Of a stretch of 64,000 nt of DNA, positions 43,207 through 51,693 are shown piece after piece. The stretch is taken from the NCBI GenBank assembly GCA_934119955.1, contig CAKOSZ010000004.1, positions 1 through 64,000 on the forward strand, in the 5' to 3' direction. The notes below the pieces were generated by a model, which saw only the letters and a program-made list of their open reading frames with translations, did not search any database and was not told where the DNA came from. The translations under genes and the position numbers were made by a program. This stretch comes from an uncultured Bacilli bacterium (GTDB taxonomy: Bacteria > Bacillota_I > Bacilli_A > RF39 > UBA660). The first letter of the stretch is position 1. Every line of letters begins with the position of its first letter.

Positions 43207-44751
43207 ATGAAAAAAAGTGTTATATTAATAATTTTTATATTAGGTTTAATAATTCTAGCAGGTGGGCTTTTTCTTGGAAGTAGAAAAGTAGAATATACTG
43301 TTACTTTTGTATCGAATGGTGGTACTCAAATTAAAGAACAAAAAGTTAAAGAAGGAGAGTACGTGACTAAACCAAACGATCCAATTAAGGATGGTTATGA
43401 ATTTACAGGTTGGTATTTAGATAATTCTAAATTTGATTTTACAACAAAAATTACAGAAGATATTACTTTAAGTGCTAAATGGAATAAAATTGTAGTTAAT
43501 GAAAATGAAGTAACAGTTAAATTTGATACTGATGGTGGTAGTTTAGTGTCATCTCTTAAAATAGAAAAGGGAGGAAAAATTGAAAAACCAGAAGATCCAA
43601 AAAAAGATGGATACAAGTTTATTGGTTGGTATTTAGATGATGAAGAATACAATTTTGAAAATGAAGTAGATAAAAATATAGTTTTAACTGCTAAATGGGA
43701 AAAAGAATTAACAAAATATGTTATTACTTTTGATACTGATGGTGGTTCATCTATAACTAAGAAAATGGTTGAAGAAGGAAAAACTGTTACAAGACCTAAT
43801 AATCCTACTAAAAAAGGATATAGTTTTAAAGAGTGGCAATTAGAGGGAAAAACTTATGATTTTAAAACTAAGGTAACAGATGATATTACTTTAAAAGCAG
43901 TTTGGGAAAAACTAGTAATTTATACAGTTACATTTGATAGTGATGGGGGAACAAAGGTAAATAACTTAGAAGTAGAAAAAAATAATGTAGTAACTAAACC
44001 TACTGATCCAACTAAGAGTGGTTACAAGTTCAATGGGTGGTATTTAGGAAATAGTGAGTATGATTTTAATACTAAGGTAACAGGTGATATTACTTTAAAA
44101 GCAAAATGGGAAAAATATTATGTTGTATCATTTGATTTAAATGGCGGAACAGGTAATGGTAATAATGTAAATGTAGTAGCAGGAAGTAAGTTAGAAAAAC
44201 CAAGTGATCCAGTTAGAACTGGTTATACATTTGCTGGTTGGACTTTAAATGGAAGTACATATGACTTCAATAAAGTGGTAAATTCTAACATTAAATTAAC
44301 TGCTAATTGGAAAATTAATAATTATACAGTTAAATTTGATACTGATGGTGGAAGTAGTATAAGTAGTCAAACAGTTAAATATAAAGACAAAGCAACAAGG
44401 CCAAACGATCCAGTTAAAATAGGATACGAATTTACTGGTTGGACCTTAAATGGAAAAACCTATGACTTTAATACTGAAATAACAGGAGATATTACTTTAA
44501 AAGCAAACTTTAAAAAAGACGAATATACAATAGTAGCAACAAGAGTAGATAAATTTAGTGTAGATTATAGATTAATTGTTTATAAAAATGGAATTCAAAT
44601 ACCATTTACTGAAATTAGAAATGATAAAGGTTCTAAATTATGCACTTATACAAATTCAGCAGTTAATATAGGTGATATTAAAGATGCTACTTCTTTAAAA
44701 GTTATTATCGACGGTAATTCCTATGATGCACCTTTAACTATTAAACAGTAA
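43207..44751 (+). CDS. Surface protein with six InlB B-type (Flg_new) repeats
   Basis: The 514 residues begin with a membrane helix (about 5-24). Six InlB B-repeat/Listeria-Bacteroides repeats of about 65 residues follow, each with the Phe-Asp-X-Asp/Asn-Gly-Gly turn, Pro-X-X-Pro and a Gly-Tyr-X-Phe-X-X-Trp segment ending Lys-Ala-X-Trp. A separate domain of about 75 residues ends the protein (YTIVATRVDKFSVDYRLIVY onward). The repeats form a beta-grasp rod on the cell surface, usually in adhesion. AAGGAGG precedes the start. The next two genes follow within 15 and 2 bases, so the three form an operon. Confidence 0.85.
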   Translation: MKKSVILIIFILGLIILAGGLFLGSRKVEYTVTFVSNGGTQIKEQKVKEGEYVTKPNDPIKDGYEFTGWYLDNSKFDFTTKITEDITLSAKWNKIVVNENEVTVKFDTDGGSLVSSLKIEKGGKIEKPEDPKKDGYKFIGWYLDDEEYNFENEVDKNIVLTAKWEKELTKYVITFDTDGGSSITKKMVEEGKTVTRPNNPTKKGYSFKEWQLEGKTYDFKTKVTDDITLKAVWEKLVIYTVTFDSDGGTKVNNLEVEKNNVVTKPTDPTKSGYKFNGWYLGNSEYDFNTKVTGDITLKAKWEKYYVVSFDLNGGTGNGNNVNVVAGSKLEKPSDPVRTGYTFAGWTLNGSTYDFNKVVNSNIKLTANWKINNYTVKFDTDGGSSISSQTVKYKDKATRPNDPVKIGYEFTGWTLNGKTYDFNTEITGDITLKANFKKDEYTIVATRVDKFSVDYRLIVYKNGIQIPFTEIRNDKGSKLCTYTNSAVNIGDIKDATSLKVIIDGNSYDAPLTIKQ

Positions 44752-44766
44752 TTAAAGAGAGTTAAC

Positions 44767-45084
44767 ATGAAAAAGAAAATAATATTTTGTGCTATTGTTC
44801 TAGCCTTGATAGGAGCAATTTCTTTAAAAGTTTTGTCAAACAAGGCTAGCAATGATTATACAATAAAATTAATACCAATTGATGAAAAATCACCTGATAG
44901 AAAACTATTATTATATGAAAACGGAAAACAAATTGAATTTAAAGAAATAAGATATTTAAATAATAATATCTTATGTAAAGGTAGTAATCCAACTATTTAT
45001 TATGGTGATTTAAAGGATAAAAAACAAGTTATTGTTGTATTAAAAAATGATAAAAAAATAAAAATAAATGTAGTAAAGGAGTAG
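44767..45084 (+). CDS. Small secreted/anchored protein related to the C-terminal domain of its neighbour
   Basis: The 105 residues begin with a hydrophobic N-terminal segment (signal or anchor, about 4-22), then a domain that lines up with the last 75 residues of the preceding Flg_new protein: YTIKLIPIDEKSPDRKLLLY against YTIVATRVDKFSVDYRLIVY, then Glu/Lys-Asn-Gly-X-Gln-Ile, Glu-Ile-Arg, Leu-Cys and a Gly-Asp-(Leu/Ile)-Lys-Asp block. This looks like duplication of one domain into a free protein. Its function is unknown; mutual interaction is possible. Confidence 0.55.
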   Translation: MKKKIIFCAIVLALIGAISLKVLSNKASNDYTIKLIPIDEKSPDRKLLLYENGKQIEFKEIRYLNNNILCKGSNPTIYYGDLKDKKQVIVVLKNDKKIKINVVKE

Positions 45085-45086
45085 AA

Positions 45087-46847
45087 ATGAAGAAAAAATT
45101 AATGGGAATAATAATACTTATATTATTATCAATAACTATTAATGTTAGTGCTACTACAATATATGTAAAAGATATTCCAACAGGATCTTATGTTATAGGA
45201 AATCATCTATTTACAAGAGAACCATATAACGGTGTATCATTCTCAGGTGATTATGATGGTACTTTAAAAACTAAATACTTAATGTTAGGTTCTACTTCAA
45301 TTGATAGCATAAATCCTGACGATATGATAATTTACTATAAAAATCCAGATGGAATTTTATTAAATGCGGTAACTGATAAAAAAATATCAAATGCCCCAGA
45401 CAGTTTTGATATAAAATACATTAATGCTGAACCAATAACAATTCAGGGTATAATAAAAAAATCAATTACAACAAATACAACAAGTACGTGTAATAATTTA
45501 ACAGTAGAAGAAAATGGAACAACTTATTTATCAGGAACAAAGGATTGTATAAATTTTAATTATGTTTGGTATTCAGGTAAACTTTGGCGAATAACAGCCA
45601 TAAATCCAGACGGATCTTTAAAAATGATAACAGACGATAATATTACAACTATTTCATATGGAGAAGATGTAAATTTTTATGATATATCTAAAAAAGATGA
45701 TACATCTTATACAGGTTCATATATTTATCAATGGTTAAATGAAGACTTCTTAGATACTTTATATAATCACGAAAATATAATAGTAGAGAACAGTACTTGG
45801 AATATAACAAATTCTAATGCAGGTAGCGTGGATGAAATAGGTAAGAAATTACCAGAAACAACTTTAATAAATAATTCTACTATTGGTAAAAATACACCAG
45901 TAGGACTATTAAACAGTTATGAATATTATTTAAGTTATAAAAATAACGGTTCCACAAGTGATTACACACAAGGCTATTTAAATATAGGATATTTTGGGTG
46001 GTTATTAAATCCGTATAGCTCTTCTGATGTTTGGTGCGTTAATCTCTACGGTGATGGTAACTACTTTAATCCTTCCTATACTAGTGCTGTTCGCCCGGTG
46101 GTTGTTCTAAAATCTAATATCCAACTTTCAGGTGGATCTGGGACCAAAGATGATCCATATACAATATCAGGAGATAAGGAGCAACCAACTATAAATACAA
46201 CTTTATTAAATACCAGAACAGTAGGTGAGTATGTAGTATTTGATGAAGATGGTAGTACTTCAACCAAGGAAATTTATAGAATAGTTAGTATTGAAGATGG
46301 AAAAACTAAATTAAATAAAAACGATTATATAAAAAGTGAAACAACAACTTTAACTAAGCAATTTAGTGCAAGTACAACTTATGGAAGTGGAACGAGTGAT
46401 GATTACTGGGATTATTATTTAAATAATATTTGGTATAATAGTTTAGCATCAATTGATATGTTAGATAAGGGAACATATTATATAAAGCAAGTATCTACGG
46501 GAACAAGTTATAAAAATTCTTTATGTAATACAAATGATACCACAGAAACAACAAAAAGTTGTACAAAAACGACAAGTATTTGGAATTCTGGATACGTAGG
46601 ACTTCCAAGATATGGAGAAATGTTTGCCAGCCAACAAGGGAACGGTCATAATAGTTCAAGCGATATGTCCTTAATAACACCTTATAACTCTTCTAATGTT
46701 TGGTACGTTTACCACCTCGGTTCTGGTTACGGCCACGATCCTTCCAACACTTCTGTTGTTCGCCCGATGGTATTTCTAAAATCAAATGTTGTCATAACAG
46801 GTGGAGATGGAACTAAAACTAATCCGTTTACGATTGCTTTAAAATGA
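45087..46847 (+). CDS. Secreted protein with two C-type-lectin-like modules and paired variable segments
   Basis: The 586-residue protein has a signal peptide (MKKKLMGIIILILLSITINV), an N-terminal domain of about 120 residues, and two modules (about 145-360 and 375-586). Each has a Trp/Tyr-Arg-Ile start and ends with Arg-Pro-(Val/Met)-Val-X-Leu-Lys-Ser and Gly-Gly-X-Gly-Thr. The module ends resemble DUF6273/FGE-sulfatase-like C-type lectin folds, known as DGR targets. The last 35 codons of each module (46011-46115, 46680-46784) are hypervariable-looking and have codon use unlike the neighbours. A ligand-binding surface protein is inferred. The start follows the 105-residue gene by two bases. 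Confidence 0.65.
   Translation: MKKKLMGIIILILLSITINVSATTIYVKDIPTGSYVIGNHLFTREPYNGVSFSGDYDGTLKTKYLMLGSTSIDSINPDDMIIYYKNPDGILLNAVTDKKISNAPDSFDIKYINAEPITIQGIIKKSITTNTTSTCNNLTVEENGTTYLSGTKDCINFNYVWYSGKLWRITAINPDGSLKMITDDNITTISYGEDVNFYDISKKDDTSYTGSYIYQWLNEDFLDTLYNHENIIVENSTWNITNSNAGSVDEIGKKLPETTLINNSTIGKNTPVGLLNSYEYYLSYKNNGSTSDYTQGYLNIGYFGWLLNPYSSSDVWCVNLYGDGNYFNPSYTSAVRPVVVLKSNIQLSGGSGTKDDPYTISGDKEQPTINTTLLNTRTVGEYVVFDEDGSTSTKEIYRIVSIEDGKTKLNKNDYIKSETTTLTKQFSASTTYGSGTSDDYWDYYLNNIWYNSLASIDMLDKGTYYIKQVSTGTSYKNSLCNTNDTTETTKSCTKTTSIWNSGYVGLPRYGEMFASQQGNGHNSSSDMSLITPYNSSNVWYVYHLGSGYGHDPSNTSVVRPMVFLKSNVVITGGDGTKTNPFTIALK
46011..46115 (+). repeat. Variable-repeat-like segment 1
   Basis: This 105-base segment codes for the end of the first module and aligns without gaps to 46680-46784, with 78 identical bases. 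Differences fall on codons such as GAT/AAT, TGC/TAC, CTC/CAC, TAC/GGC and AGT/TCT, nearly all NNY. Invariant stretches include TCTTCT, GTTTGG, CCTTCC, GTTCGCCCG and CTAAAATC. Confidence 0.65.
46680..46784 (+). repeat. Variable-repeat-like segment 2
   Basis: Partner of 46011-46115 at the end of the second module. Eleven of its 35 codons end in C, an unusual share next to flanking genes whose third positions are mostly A or T. The invariant GTTCGCCCG near the 3' end would suit the mutagenic-homology end of a retroelement target. Confidence 0.65.
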
Positions 46848-46856
46848 ATTTAGTTA

Positions 46857-46885
46857 TTGCTTTCCTCATTAATTTATGGTAATAT
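46857..46885 (+). promoter_or_regulatory. Promoter of the valine T-box operon
   Basis: TTGCTT (46857-46862), 17-base spacer, TAATAT (46880-46885) with TG one base before it. The -35 box overlaps the region just after the preceding stop. Confidence 0.6.
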
Positions 46886-46891
46886 ATAGAA

Positions 46892-47090
46892 AAGCCAATG
46901 AGAAAGAGGAGTATATTATTTAGTTATTTAAGAGAGTTAGTGGAAGGTGTAAACTAATATAACTGGTAGTAGAAGGTAGCTTTTTAGGTATGTAACTGAG
47001 TTTAGTAAGTTATGTTGTTAATCGCATTAAGATTTTGAGTATAAATTAAGGTGGTACCACGAACTTCGTCCTTTGGGATGAAGTTTTTTT
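46892..47090 (+). promoter_or_regulatory. Valine T-box riboswitch
   Basis: Full-length T-box leader. Stem I has the AAGAGAG and GGAAGGTGTAAACT platform motifs (about 46930-46955) and a specifier region AGAAGGTAGC with GTA (46976-46978), a Val codon. The T-box core AAGGTGGTACCACG is at 47049-47062; its UGGU bulge fits a tRNA with A73. The antiterminator AAGG/CCTT competes with the terminator AACTTCGTCC (47062-47071) / GGGATGAAGTT (47075-47085) and its T run. Uncharged tRNA-Val should allow readthrough into the HD gene and valS. Confidence 0.92.
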
Positions 47091-47104
47091 GTTTAGGAGG
47101 TAAT

Positions 47105-47845
47105 ATGCAAATTAATGGTAGTTTTGAAGAATTTTCTAATTATATAAAATCTAATTATGATATTAATGATAAGTTAATTGAAATTAAATATGAGCATAGT
47201 AAACGGGTGGCTAATTTAATGATTTTAATTGCATCTAAAATGAATCTTAGTAAAAGAGAAATGTTACTTGCTTATTTTATTGGTTTGTTTCATGATTTAG
47301 GTAGATTTGAACAAGCAGTTAGAGAGCATAAGTTTGATAATTCTAATTTTGATCATGCAGCATATAGTAATAAAATTTTATTTAAAGATGATTTTATTAG
47401 TAATTTTGATATACCTCATGAATTATATGATGTTATAAAAACAGCAGTTTATTTTCATAACAAAAAAGACATTCCAAATGATTTGGAAGGATCATATGAA
47501 TTATATACTAAGTTAATAAGAGATGCTGATAAAATAGATATTATTCGGGTTATGACTGAAAATTTTAAACAAAGTTTTACAAGTGTTCCTAAAAATGAAA
47601 TAATGGATGCTTATTTAAATAATCAAACAATTGATACTAAATTAATTGAAAATTTAAGTGAAAGAGTAGTATTAAATTTAAGTTTTATGAAAGATTTATA
47701 TTTTTTAGAATCAAAAGAAGTACTTAGTAAAACAGGTAATAAAGAAAAATACTTGGAAAGTGTCTTAGTAGATACTAAATTAGAGGAAATGTTTTTATTT
47801 TTAGTTAGTCAAATTGATAGAAAGGAAAAGAAATATGTTAAGTAG
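47105..47845 (+). CDS. HD domain phosphohydrolase
   Basis: About 247 residues with the complete HD metal site: His in EHSKRVANLM, the His-Asp pair in GLFHDLGRFEQ, a His in YFHNKKDIP and Asp in IRDADKIDIIR. HD proteins hydrolyse phosphoesters, often nucleotides; the substrate here is unknown. The ATG at 47105 follows AGGAGG by four bases. It is the first gene behind the valine T-box and overlaps valS by eleven bases, so valine starvation should raise both. Confidence 0.85.
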   Translation: MQINGSFEEFSNYIKSNYDINDKLIEIKYEHSKRVANLMILIASKMNLSKREMLLAYFIGLFHDLGRFEQAVREHKFDNSNFDHAAYSNKILFKDDFISNFDIPHELYDVIKTAVYFHNKKDIPNDLEGSYELYTKLIRDADKIDIIRVMTENFKQSFTSVPKNEIMDAYLNNQTIDTKLIENLSERVVLNLSFMKDLYFLESKEVLSKTGNKEKYLESVLVDTKLEEMFLFLVSQIDRKEKKYVK

Positions 47846-50354
47846 TAAATATGATAATAAAAGTGTAGAAGAAGGAAAGTATAATAATTGGAAAGAATCG
47901 GGTTATTTTAATAGTGGAAATTTAGATAAAAAACCTTTTTGTATAGTTATTCCACCTCCAAATGTAACGGGGAAACTTCATTTAGGTCATGCGTATGATA
48001 CTAGTATTCAAGATGTTATTATTCGTTATAAAAAGTTAAGAGGGTATGATTGTTTATGGTTACCAGGGATGGATCATGCTGCAATTGCAACTGAGGCAAA
48101 AGTTACTCAAAGGTTAAAGGAAAAAGGTATTGATAAATATGAGTATGGAAGAGAAAACTTTTTAAATGCTTGTTGGGATTGGACTCATGAATATAGTTCT
48201 AATATAAGAAATCAATGGGCAAAACTTGGTTTATGCCTTGATTATAGAAAAGAGAGATTTACTCTTGATGAGGGATTGAATAAAGCAGTTACTAAGGTAT
48301 TTGTTGATTACTATAAGCAAGGATTAATATATCAAGGAGAAAAAATTATTAACTGGGATCCATTTGCTAAAACTGCTCTTTCTAATGAAGAAGTAATTTA
48401 TAAAGAAGTTAAAGGAGCATTTTATCATTTAAAATATATAATTGAAGGAACCAATGATTATTTAGATGTTGCAACTACACGACCTGAAACTTTATTTGGT
48501 GATGTGGCAGTTGCTGTTAATCCTGATGATTCTCGTTATAAAGATTTAATTGGAAAGAACGTTATTTTACCAATTGTAAATAAATTAATTCCAATTATTG
48601 GTGATGATCATGCTGATCCAAACTTTGGAACAGGTTGTGTTAAAATAACACCTGCTCATGATCCTAACGATTTTGAAGTGGGTAATCGTCATAATTTAGA
48701 GAGAATAGTAGTAATGAATAAAGATGCAACAATGAACGAAGCAGCAGTTGGTTACACTGGTCTTACAAGAGAAGAGTGTAGAGAAAAATTACTTCATGAT
48801 TTAAAAGAAAAAGGCTTATTACTTAGAGTTGAAGAAATGACTCACAGTGTTGGTCACTCAGAAAGAACTGGTGTTATGGTTGAACCTTATTTATCTAAAC
48901 AATGGTTTGTTAAAATGGGAAGCCTTGCTAAAAATGTTTTAGAAAATCAAAAAAATAAAGATACTAAGGTAAATTTTGTTCCACCTCGTTTTGAAAAAAT
49001 CTTAAATCATTGGATGGAAATATCTTATGATTGGTGTATATCTCGTCAACTTTGGTGGGGACATAGAATTCCTGCTTGGTACAAAGATGGAGAGGTTTAT
49101 GTAGGTGAGACTAAACCAGATGGCAAAGGTTGGGTTCAAGATGAAGATGTTTTAGATACTTGGTTTTCAAGTGCCCTATGGCCTTTCTCAACTCTTGGTT
49201 GGCCAAATAAAACTGATGACTTTAAACGTTTCTTTCCAACTGATTGTTTAGTAACTGCATATGATATCATTTTCTTCTGGGTTGCTAGAATGATATTTCA
49301 ATCAGAACACATTAATTCAGTTCGTCCTTTTAAAGAATGTATAATTCATGGACTTATTCGTGATAAAGAGGGAAGAAAAATGAGTAAATCCTTAGGAAAT
49401 GGAATCGATCCTATGGATTTAATCGATGAATACGGAGCTGACGCTTTAAGATATTACTTAGTAACAGATGTATCTCTTGGAACAGATTTACGTTTTGATA
49501 CCCTAAAAGTAAAATCAACTTGGAATTTTATCAATAAAATCTGGAATGCTTCTCGTTTTACTTTAATGAATATAGATTCTTTACAAAAAATAGATTTTTC
49601 TTCTTTAACTGATGTTGATAAATGGATTTTAACTAAATATGAAAATCTTGTAAAAAGTATTACTAAACATATGGATAAATATGAATTTAATCTAGTAGGA
49701 TCAGAACTAAATGATTTTATTTGGGAAGACTTTTGTAGTACTTATATCGAATATAGTAAATTTTATTTAGATAACATTAGTACTAAATCAACTCTTTTAT
49801 ATGTTTTAACCGGAATACTTAAAATGTTACATCCATTTATGCCATTTGTAACAGATGAATTTTATAATATGTTACCAGTTAAAGATAGTTTAAATATCAT
49901 GATAAGTAAATATCCTGAATATAATAAAAAATATATCTTTAAATCTAGTTATTTAAAAATAGAACAAATAATTAGTTTTGTTAAAGTATTTAGAAATATT
50001 AAACAAGAAAATAATATAGGACATGACTTCAAGGTTAAATTCGACTCCCTTGATCCTTTAATAATTAAAATTTTAAAACTTGATGATAATATTACTGATC
50101 AAGAACTTGATATTACTAAATACAAAGTTACTAATAACTATTACACCCTTGATTTGTATTATGAAAAAGTTATTAGTGAAGAAGATAAATTATTAAAACA
50201 AAAACAAATAGAATCTCTAAAAAATAGTATAGCAAGAAGAGAAAAATTATTAAGTAATGAAGGATATCTTAACAAGGCTCCCAAAGAATTAGTTTTAAGT
50301 GAAAAAGAAAAATTAGAACAAGAGAAGACTTTGCTTTTAAAATTAGAAGCATAG
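47835..50354 (+). CDS. valS: Valine--tRNA ligase
   Basis: Class Ia synthetase of about 839 residues. PPPNVTGKLHLGHAY is the HIGH motif and KMSKSLGNGIDP the KMSKS motif. The editing domain (about 180-360) has TTRPETLFGDVAVAVNP, and a C-terminal coiled coil (about 775-839) is present as in other ValRS. The ATG at 47835 with AAAGGAAA upstream is chosen over the earlier in-frame codon. Control by the valine T-box confirms the identity. Confidence 0.97.
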   Translation: MLSSKYDNKSVEEGKYNNWKESGYFNSGNLDKKPFCIVIPPPNVTGKLHLGHAYDTSIQDVIIRYKKLRGYDCLWLPGMDHAAIATEAKVTQRLKEKGIDKYEYGRENFLNACWDWTHEYSSNIRNQWAKLGLCLDYRKERFTLDEGLNKAVTKVFVDYYKQGLIYQGEKIINWDPFAKTALSNEEVIYKEVKGAFYHLKYIIEGTNDYLDVATTRPETLFGDVAVAVNPDDSRYKDLIGKNVILPIVNKLIPIIGDDHADPNFGTGCVKITPAHDPNDFEVGNRHNLERIVVMNKDATMNEAAVGYTGLTREECREKLLHDLKEKGLLLRVEEMTHSVGHSERTGVMVEPYLSKQWFVKMGSLAKNVLENQKNKDTKVNFVPPRFEKILNHWMEISYDWCISRQLWWGHRIPAWYKDGEVYVGETKPDGKGWVQDEDVLDTWFSSALWPFSTLGWPNKTDDFKRFFPTDCLVTAYDIIFFWVARMIFQSEHINSVRPFKECIIHGLIRDKEGRKMSKSLGNGIDPMDLIDEYGADALRYYLVTDVSLGTDLRFDTLKVKSTWNFINKIWNASRFTLMNIDSLQKIDFSSLTDVDKWILTKYENLVKSITKHMDKYEFNLVGSELNDFIWEDFCSTYIEYSKFYLDNISTKSTLLYVLTGILKMLHPFMPFVTDEFYNMLPVKDSLNIMISKYPEYNKKYIFKSSYLKIEQIISFVKVFRNIKQENNIGHDFKVKFDSLDPLIIKILKLDDNITDQELDITKYKVTNNYYTLDLYYEKVISEEDKLLKQKQIESLKNSIARREKLLSNEGYLNKAPKELVLSEKEKLEQEKTLLLKLEA

Positions 50355-50382
50355 TTCTTCTTTTTTTAGCATATAATGAACT

Positions 50383-51264
50383 ATGAAAAAAATAATAATT
50401 ATAATAACTTTAATATCCTTAATTTCTCTAAGTTTAGTAGTAAATTCTAAAATAATTTTAAAGAAAAACTATCTTAATTTTTTAAACTTAATTACTTTTA
50501 AATTTAATAAACAAAATATATTAGATTATAAAATAGATTTTGTTTCTTTATATATTAAATCTTTATCAAAGAATAATTATTTTATTAGAAAAGAAATACC
50601 AGTTAATAGTGTTACAAATGTTGACAATATTGCTTATTTAGATGAACCAACTGTTTATATCTATCAAACCCATGCTAATGAAGAATATAGTTTTTTTAAA
50701 AATGATTTATATAACATAGTTCCAACTGTAAAAACTGCAAGTTATGTTTTAAGTGATGAATTAAGTAAATTAGGAATAAAATCCTTAGTTGAAAAAGAAA
50801 ATACTATTAGCATTTTAAATGAAAGAGGACTTAATTATAGTTCTAGTTACAAAATAAGTCGGGAATTACTAGAAAAAAGACATGAAGAAAATAAAAGTTT
50901 AAAATATTTTTTAGATATTCATCGTGATAGTGTTAAAAGAAATGTAACAACAACAACTATTAATGATGTTACTTATGCTAGAATTATGTTTTTACTTGGT
51001 CTTGAAAATGATAATTATTTAGAAAATAAAAAGATATTAGAAAAATTAAATAATTATTTAGAAGTAAATTATCCAGGTTTATCCCGAGGAATCTATGAGA
51101 AAAAAGGCAAAGGAGTAAACGGGGTATATAATCAAGATTATTCTAAAAATGTTATTTTAATAGAAGTTGGAGGAGTAGATAATACAATTTTAGAAGTTAG
51201 TAATTCTATTAAAATAATTGCTAGTATGATTTATAATTTAGACCAAGAATACGACAAAAGTTGA
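50383..51264 (+). CDS. spoIIP: Stage II sporulation protein P-like amidase/endopeptidase
   Basis: The 293-residue protein has an N-terminal membrane helix (about 3-22). The SpoIIP catalytic domain follows: YIYQTHANEEYS (first metal His), YFLDIHRDSVKRN (second His and Asp), and NGVYNQDYSKNVILIEVGG with the terminal Glu. SpoIIP cleaves septal peptidoglycan with SpoIID and SpoIIM during engulfment in endospore formers. spoIID, spoIIM and gpr are not in the window, so either sporulation or a re-used wall hydrolase is possible. It lies downstream of valS in the same direction. Confidence 0.85.
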   Translation: MKKIIIIITLISLISLSLVVNSKIILKKNYLNFLNLITFKFNKQNILDYKIDFVSLYIKSLSKNNYFIRKEIPVNSVTNVDNIAYLDEPTVYIYQTHANEEYSFFKNDLYNIVPTVKTASYVLSDELSKLGIKSLVEKENTISILNERGLNYSSSYKISRELLEKRHEENKSLKYFLDIHRDSVKRNVTTTTINDVTYARIMFLLGLENDNYLENKKILEKLNNYLEVNYPGLSRGIYEKKGKGVNGVYNQDYSKNVILIEVGGVDNTILEVSNSIKIIASMIYNLDQEYDKS

Positions 51265-51297
51265 AATATAATTATTATATAATCTAGTTGGTGAGAT

Positions 51298-51606
51298 ATG
51301 AAAATATTTAAATTATTAGTTATTATTTTAGTAATTGCTTTTTTAGGCCTTTATTTTGCTTATTCAAATGGTTATTATGAACGTAGTTTAAATAATAAGG
51401 TATTATTAACTAATGAAAAAATCGAACAATTTGAACGAGATTTACAAGACATGAAAGATATTAGTATTAATGATTACATTAAAGAAGAGAAAAGTTATGC
51501 TACTAAAACTAGTGATATGTCTTTAAAAGTATCAGTCAAGGTTGAAAAAATTTTAACTGGGGGTATAAAATATATTTTTAAAAAAATTGGTTCTTTGGTT
51601 GAATAG
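51298..51606 (+). CDS. Small membrane-anchored protein
   Basis: The 102 residues start with a hydrophobic helix (about 4-22) ending in Tyr-Ala-Tyr-Ser, followed by a charged, helical extracellular part. I recognise no family. It lies between spoIIP and the M23 gene in the same direction. GGTGA overlaps the region just before the ATG. A role in the cell envelope is plausible from context only. Confidence 0.45.
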   Translation: MKIFKLLVIILVIAFLGLYFAYSNGYYERSLNNKVLLTNEKIEQFERDLQDMKDISINDYIKEEKSYATKTSDMSLKVSVKVEKILTGGIKYIFKKIGSLVE

Positions 51607-51693
51607 TAACATTTTAAAAAGTTTATCATAAAATAGTTTATCTAATTATGCAATTATTACTTTCCAAAATAAAATATTATGGAGGTGATAAAA

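Noticed and set aside
45000..47100. A complete diversity-generating retroelement around the variable protein
   Set aside because: No reverse transcriptase frame, accessory gene or non-coding AAY-rich template copy is visible near the gene or elsewhere in the window. Only the target-like segments are claimed.
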